This document shows, in pieces, positions 61,105 through 64,000 of a stretch of 64,000 nucleotides of DNA. Positions within the stretch are counted from its first letter, which is position 1. Every line of letters starts with the position of its first letter. The translations under genes and the position numbers were made by a program. The notes beneath the pieces were generated by a model. It did no database searches. It had not been told where the DNA came from and saw nothing but the letters and a program-made list of their open reading frames with translations. Origin of the DNA: Streptomyces liliifuscus (lineage in GTDB: Bacteria > Actinomycetota > Actinomycetes > Streptomycetales > Streptomycetaceae); assembly GCF_016598615.1 (NCBI RefSeq), contig NZ_CP066831.1, positions 1,178,001 through 1,242,000 of the forward strand, in the 5' to 3' direction.

Positions 61105-61979
61105 GCCTCCTCCACCAGTTCCCATCGGTCGTCGACCCGGTTCGCAAGACCTCTGCGGCGCAGGTCCTCCAGATAGCGGGCCATGCCTCGGTCGCCTCTC
61201 CCGCGGAAGAGCGGGAGGACCTTGGGCAGCAGATTCGGCGCGAGCATCGCGAACCGGACGAGCCACGACTCACCGGTCCGGGCGTACGCCTCCAGGCGTG
61301 GCCTGTCCAACAGTCCGACGACGGCCGCCACGACGTCGGCGGGCTGCTGCGGCCGGTCCTGGAACTGCATGGAGTTTCCGCCGTCCACGGCCTCCTGGCG
61401 CAGCATCCGGGTGTCGGTGGCCGACGGGAGCACCGATCCGGCGAGGATGCCCTTGCTCCTGAGGTCGAGCCCGATGGAGAGCATCGCGCCGCGCAGTCCG
61501 AACTTCGAGGCCGTGTAGATGGGGGTCTCACCCAGCGGGAAGATCCCGCCGAGGGAGACGGTGGTGACCACGCGGGCGTCCCGGGAGGCCTGGAGCAGGG
61601 GGATCGCGATCCTGGTCGCGATCAGCGGGGAGGTCAGGTTGAGCGTGATCTCCCGTTCGATGCTCTCGACGCTGCGGACGTCGAAGCGTTCGGTGCTGGT
61701 CATGCCCACGTTGTTGACGAGGACGTCGAGCCGGCCGTACGTGTCGCCGACCAGGTCGAAGAGTCGCTCCACCTGGGAGCGGTCGAGGACGTCGCAGCCG
61801 ATGCCCAAGTGCCCGGTGCCGGGCAGCTCGTCGGCGGTCCTCTCGGCGCGGGCCGCGTCGATGTCGACGACCACGCAGCGGGCGCCGCCGGAGGCGAAGC
61901 GGCGGCACATCGCGCTGCCGATACCGCCCGCGCCGCCGGTCACCAGCATGACCTTGTCGGTGAAGTCGAAGCCGCTCAC
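61101..61979 (-). CDS. Short-chain dehydrogenase/reductase, SadH-like
   Basis: The 292-residue protein has the classical SDR motifs TGGAGGIGSAM, DVLVNNVGM and the catalytic YTASK, with a C-terminal extension (about 240-292; RFAMLAPNLLPKVLPLFRGR) typical of the membrane-associated SDRs near mycobacterial mymA. The GTG start overlaps the TGA of the monooxygenase gene (GTGA). It probably oxidises an alcohol or reduces a ketone made by the monooxygenase step. Confidence 0.9.
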   Translation of the reverse strand: MSGFDFTDKVMLVTGGAGGIGSAMCRRFASGGARCVVVDIDAARAERTADELPGTGHLGIGCDVLDRSQVERLFDLVGDTYGRLDVLVNNVGMTSTERFDVRSVESIEREITLNLTSPLIATRIAIPLLQASRDARVVTTVSLGGIFPLGETPIYTASKFGLRGAMLSIGLDLRSKGILAGSVLPSATDTRMLRQEAVDGGNSMQFQDRPQQPADVVAAVVGLLDRPRLEAYARTGESWLVRFAMLAPNLLPKVLPLFRGRGDRGMARYLEDLRRRGLANRVDDRWELVEEA

Positions 61980-63322
61980 GACACCGTCTCCGCCCGTCGC
62001 GGGGACCTCACCGGAGGCGGCTGTCCCTCGGTGCGCCAGCCCATCCGGGCCGCGACCCTGGCGAGATGCTTCACGAAGGTCGCGCTGTCGACGTAGCCGG
62101 TGTGGCGGGGTGAGGCGACGAACTTCAGGCCTCCGGTGAGGTCCGGCCGGTCGCTGCGGATCATGCCCGCGAAGCGCTCCGCGTTGGGCAGCCCGTGCCG
62201 CGTGTCGTGGATGTACCCGGCGATCAACTGAGCCTGGGTGTCGAAGAGTTGGTACGCGCCGGAGTTGGTCTCGATGAAACCGACGCCGAACAGCCCCTGG
62301 TGCTCGCGGGAGAACGACGACAGGTACAGGTCGGGGTGCTGTTCGTCGCCGAAGTACTTCTGCGCGACCGGCACCTTGTGCAGATAGCCGGTGGCCATCA
62401 GGACGAGGTCGAAGTCGTCGCTCGAGCCGTCGGTGAAGTACACGGTGCTGCCCTCGGCGCGGGCGATCCCCGGTTTGGCGGTGATGTCCCCGTGCTGGAG
62501 GTGGTGGATCAGCATCGAGTTGACCGCGGGGTGTGTCTCGAACAGCCTGTGGTCCGGCTTCTGCAGGCCCAGACGCCTCGGGTCGCCGTTGACGACCCGC
62601 AGGAGAGCGCCGAAGACCCGCTGTTCCAGCCACATCGGCAGCTTCGGCCCGCCCGCCGCGATGGTGTCCACCGGTCGCCCGAACAGATGCTTGGGGATGA
62701 ACCAGTAGCCGCGCCGCATGCTGATCACCGCGTGGTCCGCGCTGCGCGCCGCGTCACAGGCGATGTCGCAGCCGGAGTTGCCCGCGCCCACGACCAGCAC
62801 CCGCTTCCCGCGCAGTTCCTCGGCGCTACGGAAGCCGACCGTGTGGCGGAGCTCGCCGGTGAAGTTCCCCGGCAGTTCGGGGAGGTTGGGGTGCCACTGA
62901 GCGCCCGTGCACACCACGACCTGGCCGTGGACGCTCTGCCGTCCGTCGGCCCGGGTGACGGTCCAGGTCCCGTCCGCGTTCTTCTCGACGCCCTCGACCC
63001 CGACGCCGAACTCGATCCGGTCCGTCAGCCCGTAGGCGTCGGCGAACGAGCGCAGGTACGACAGGATCTGGCGGTGCGGGGGATAGTCCGCGAAGTGGTC
63101 GGGCATCGGCCAGCCGCCGTATCCCGAGAGCGTCCTGCTGGAGATGAAGTGGGCCGACTCGTACATCGGGCTGCCGGGGTTGTCGATGTCCCAGATGCCG
63201 CCGGGACCGGTGTGCCGCTCCAGGTGCGTGTAGGGCAGGTTCCTCTCTGCCAGGGCCCTCGCGACCGCCAGCCCGGCAGGTCCCGCCCCGATGACACAGG
63301 TGTCGTACTGGGTCTTCTCCAC
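61976..63322 (-). CDS. Flavin-dependent monooxygenase
   Basis: The 448-residue protein has two Rossmann motifs (CVIGAGPAGLAVARALAERN for FAD and VLVVGAGNSGCDIACDAAR for NADPH) and between them the flavin-monooxygenase signature FTGELRHTVGF (FxGxxxHxxxF). The C-terminal half is like Baeyer-Villiger-type and N-hydroxylating monooxygenases. It begins at GTG 63322, with aaaggagg upstream. First gene of a three-gene operon with overlaps at both junctions. Substrate unknown; mycobacterial MymA is the closest arrangement known to me. Confidence 0.92.
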   Translation of the reverse strand: MEKTQYDTCVIGAGPAGLAVARALAERNLPYTHLERHTGPGGIWDIDNPGSPMYESAHFISSRTLSGYGGWPMPDHFADYPPHRQILSYLRSFADAYGLTDRIEFGVGVEGVEKNADGTWTVTRADGRQSVHGQVVVCTGAQWHPNLPELPGNFTGELRHTVGFRSAEELRGKRVLVVGAGNSGCDIACDAARSADHAVISMRRGYWFIPKHLFGRPVDTIAAGGPKLPMWLEQRVFGALLRVVNGDPRRLGLQKPDHRLFETHPAVNSMLIHHLQHGDITAKPGIARAEGSTVYFTDGSSDDFDLVLMATGYLHKVPVAQKYFGDEQHPDLYLSSFSREHQGLFGVGFIETNSGAYQLFDTQAQLIAGYIHDTRHGLPNAERFAGMIRSDRPDLTGGLKFVASPRHTGYVDSATFVKHLARVAARMGWRTEGQPPPVRSPRRAETVS

Positions 63323-63502
63323 GAGCCCGCCTCCTTTCTCCTCGCACTTCGCCGGTGTTGCCGGAAACCTATGCACCGGGCGGCCGACGCGAACTGGTCT
63401 GCGCGGCCACGGAGGGGACCTCGGCGGCCATGGGCATGCCCTCCCGGGGCCCGGCCCCGTCACCGGGCGGCGCCGGGCCGGATGGAAGGCGTGTTCCGAG
63501 CC

Positions 63503-63558
63503 TTGTCGCCCTCGCGCCCCGGACCTAGACTCGACATCGAACTGAAGTTGGTTCAGTT
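63503..63558 (+). promoter_or_regulatory. Promoter with an overlapping operator
   Basis: -35 TTGTCG (63503-63508), a 17-base spacer and -10 TAGACT (63526-63531). The perfect dyad AACTGAA-GTTGG-TTCAGTT (63540-63558) lies just downstream, over the expected transcription start. This is a typical repressor site, probably for a TetR-type protein not in this window. Confidence 0.75.
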
Positions 63559-63595
63559 TCTTGGATCCGACGGCTCACGGACGGGAGTGAACGTC

Positions 63596-64000
63596 ATGGT
63601 GGGTTCTCTCGACGGCAAGACCGCCCTCGTCACCGGGGCGGGCCAGGGCATCGGGCGGGCGATCGCCGTGGAGTTCGCCCGGCAGGGGGCCTCGGCGGTC
63701 ACCGTCGCCGACCGGAACCGCGAAACCGCCGATGAGACGGCGGAGCTGGTGCGCGCGGCGGGCGCGAAGGCCGAGTCGATCGTCTGCGATCTGCGGGTGC
63801 CCGACGACATCGAGGCGATGGTGGCGCGGTCGGCGGAGCGGTTCGACGGGCTCGACGTGCTGGTCAACAACGCCGGGGTGATCGAGACCACGTTCACGTC
63901 CGACCCCGGCCGAAGCGTCGAGACGCTGGCCGAGGAGGTGTGGGACGCGGTCTACGAGGTCAACCTCAAGGCCGTGTGGCTCACCACCAAGTACGCGGCG
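63596..64000 (+). CDS. Short-chain dehydrogenase/reductase, 3' end outside the window
   Basis: The first 135 codons are visible: LDGKTALVTGAGQGIGRAIA (NAD(P)-binding), DRNRETADETAELVRAAGAK and DVLVNNAGVIETT. The catalytic Tyr-Lys lies beyond the window. The ATG has gggag upstream. Its promoter carries an overlapping dyad, so it is probably the first gene of a regulated unit that continues to the right. Confidence 0.9.
   Translation, partial: MVGSLDGKTALVTGAGQGIGRAIAVEFARQGASAVTVADRNRETADETAELVRAAGAKAESIVCDLRVPDDIEAMVARSAERFDGLDVLVNNAGVIETTFTSDPGRSVETLAEEVWDAVYEVNLKAVWLTTKYAA

Overview
The window is high-GC DNA from a Streptomyces-type actinomycete chromosome. Evidence is the strong GC bias at third codon positions, frequent GTG and TTG starts, clusters of SpoIIE-type phosphatases with HATPase and ANTAR proteins, a CebR-type operator, LAXTG cell-wall sorting, and two short GC-rich intergenic elements of a kind common in this genus. 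About 57 genes are supported. The first (a phosphatase, minus strand) and the last (a short-chain dehydrogenase, plus strand) are cut by the window ends. No tRNA, rRNA, CRISPR array, insertion sequence or prophage was seen. It reads as ordinary chromosomal accessory and core-edge DNA, with small regulator-plus-enzyme modules side by side.

Layout. 1-9 kb: a PAS/GAF/PP2C phosphatase, an isolated rutA, an orphan response regulator with a degenerate receiver, a second phosphatase, a DUF2071 protein and an unknown protein. 9-13 kb: a cold-shock block (DEAD-box helicase and CspA-like protein with hairpins between), a BrkB membrane protein, a 57-residue CsbD-like gene and a RsbW-like kinase. 13-16.6 kb: an F420/FMN-type oxidoreductase, an imine-reductase-like enzyme divergent from a MerR regulator, and a GAF-ANTAR protein. 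16.6-24.7 kb: secreted and envelope proteins (GH5 mannanase under a CebR-type box, beta-lactamase-like hydrolase, I36-like secreted protein, lipoprotein) with an ArsR-type regulator and small proteins.

24.7-32.3 kb: a GABA-type catabolic operon (gabT, a 993-residue FAD/Fe-S oxidoreductase, gabD), all start/stop-overlapped and divergent from a PucR regulator. 32.3-38.1 kb: a four-gene molybdenum hydroxylase operon of PaoABC-D type, with start/stop overlaps at every junction, divergent from a TetR gene over a duplicated operator. 38.2-43 kb: a long-form GAPDH, DUF6010, a lamin-tail secreted protein, and an NmrA-like/SnoaL-like pair divergent from another TetR gene with the same duplicated-operator layout. 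43-51 kb: a LAXTG-anchored DUF1996 protein, a P450, a membrane protein, a small protein and a membrane-bound phosphatase with its own HATPase. 51-55 kb: an MFS exporter with a MarR-like gene, a STAS-ANTAR protein and a PaaX regulator divergent from an AidB-like acyl-CoA dehydrogenase. 57-58 kb: a second imine-reductase-like gene divergent from an HxlR regulator. 58.5-63.3 kb: a flavin monooxygenase - SDR - aldehyde dehydrogenase operon facing an AraC regulator, resembling the VirS/mymA arrangement of mycobacteria. 63.5 kb to the end: a promoter and operator driving an SDR gene.

Many modules consist of a local regulator, a dyad or direct-repeat operator in a divergent promoter, and one to four enzymes. 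Short GC-rich tandem repeats sit in several intergenic gaps. Nothing here is clearly a new defence or mobile system. The best leads are the paired imine-reductase modules, the PaoABC-type operon without an export signal, the intergenic-type repeat inside its accessory gene, and the mymA-like operon.
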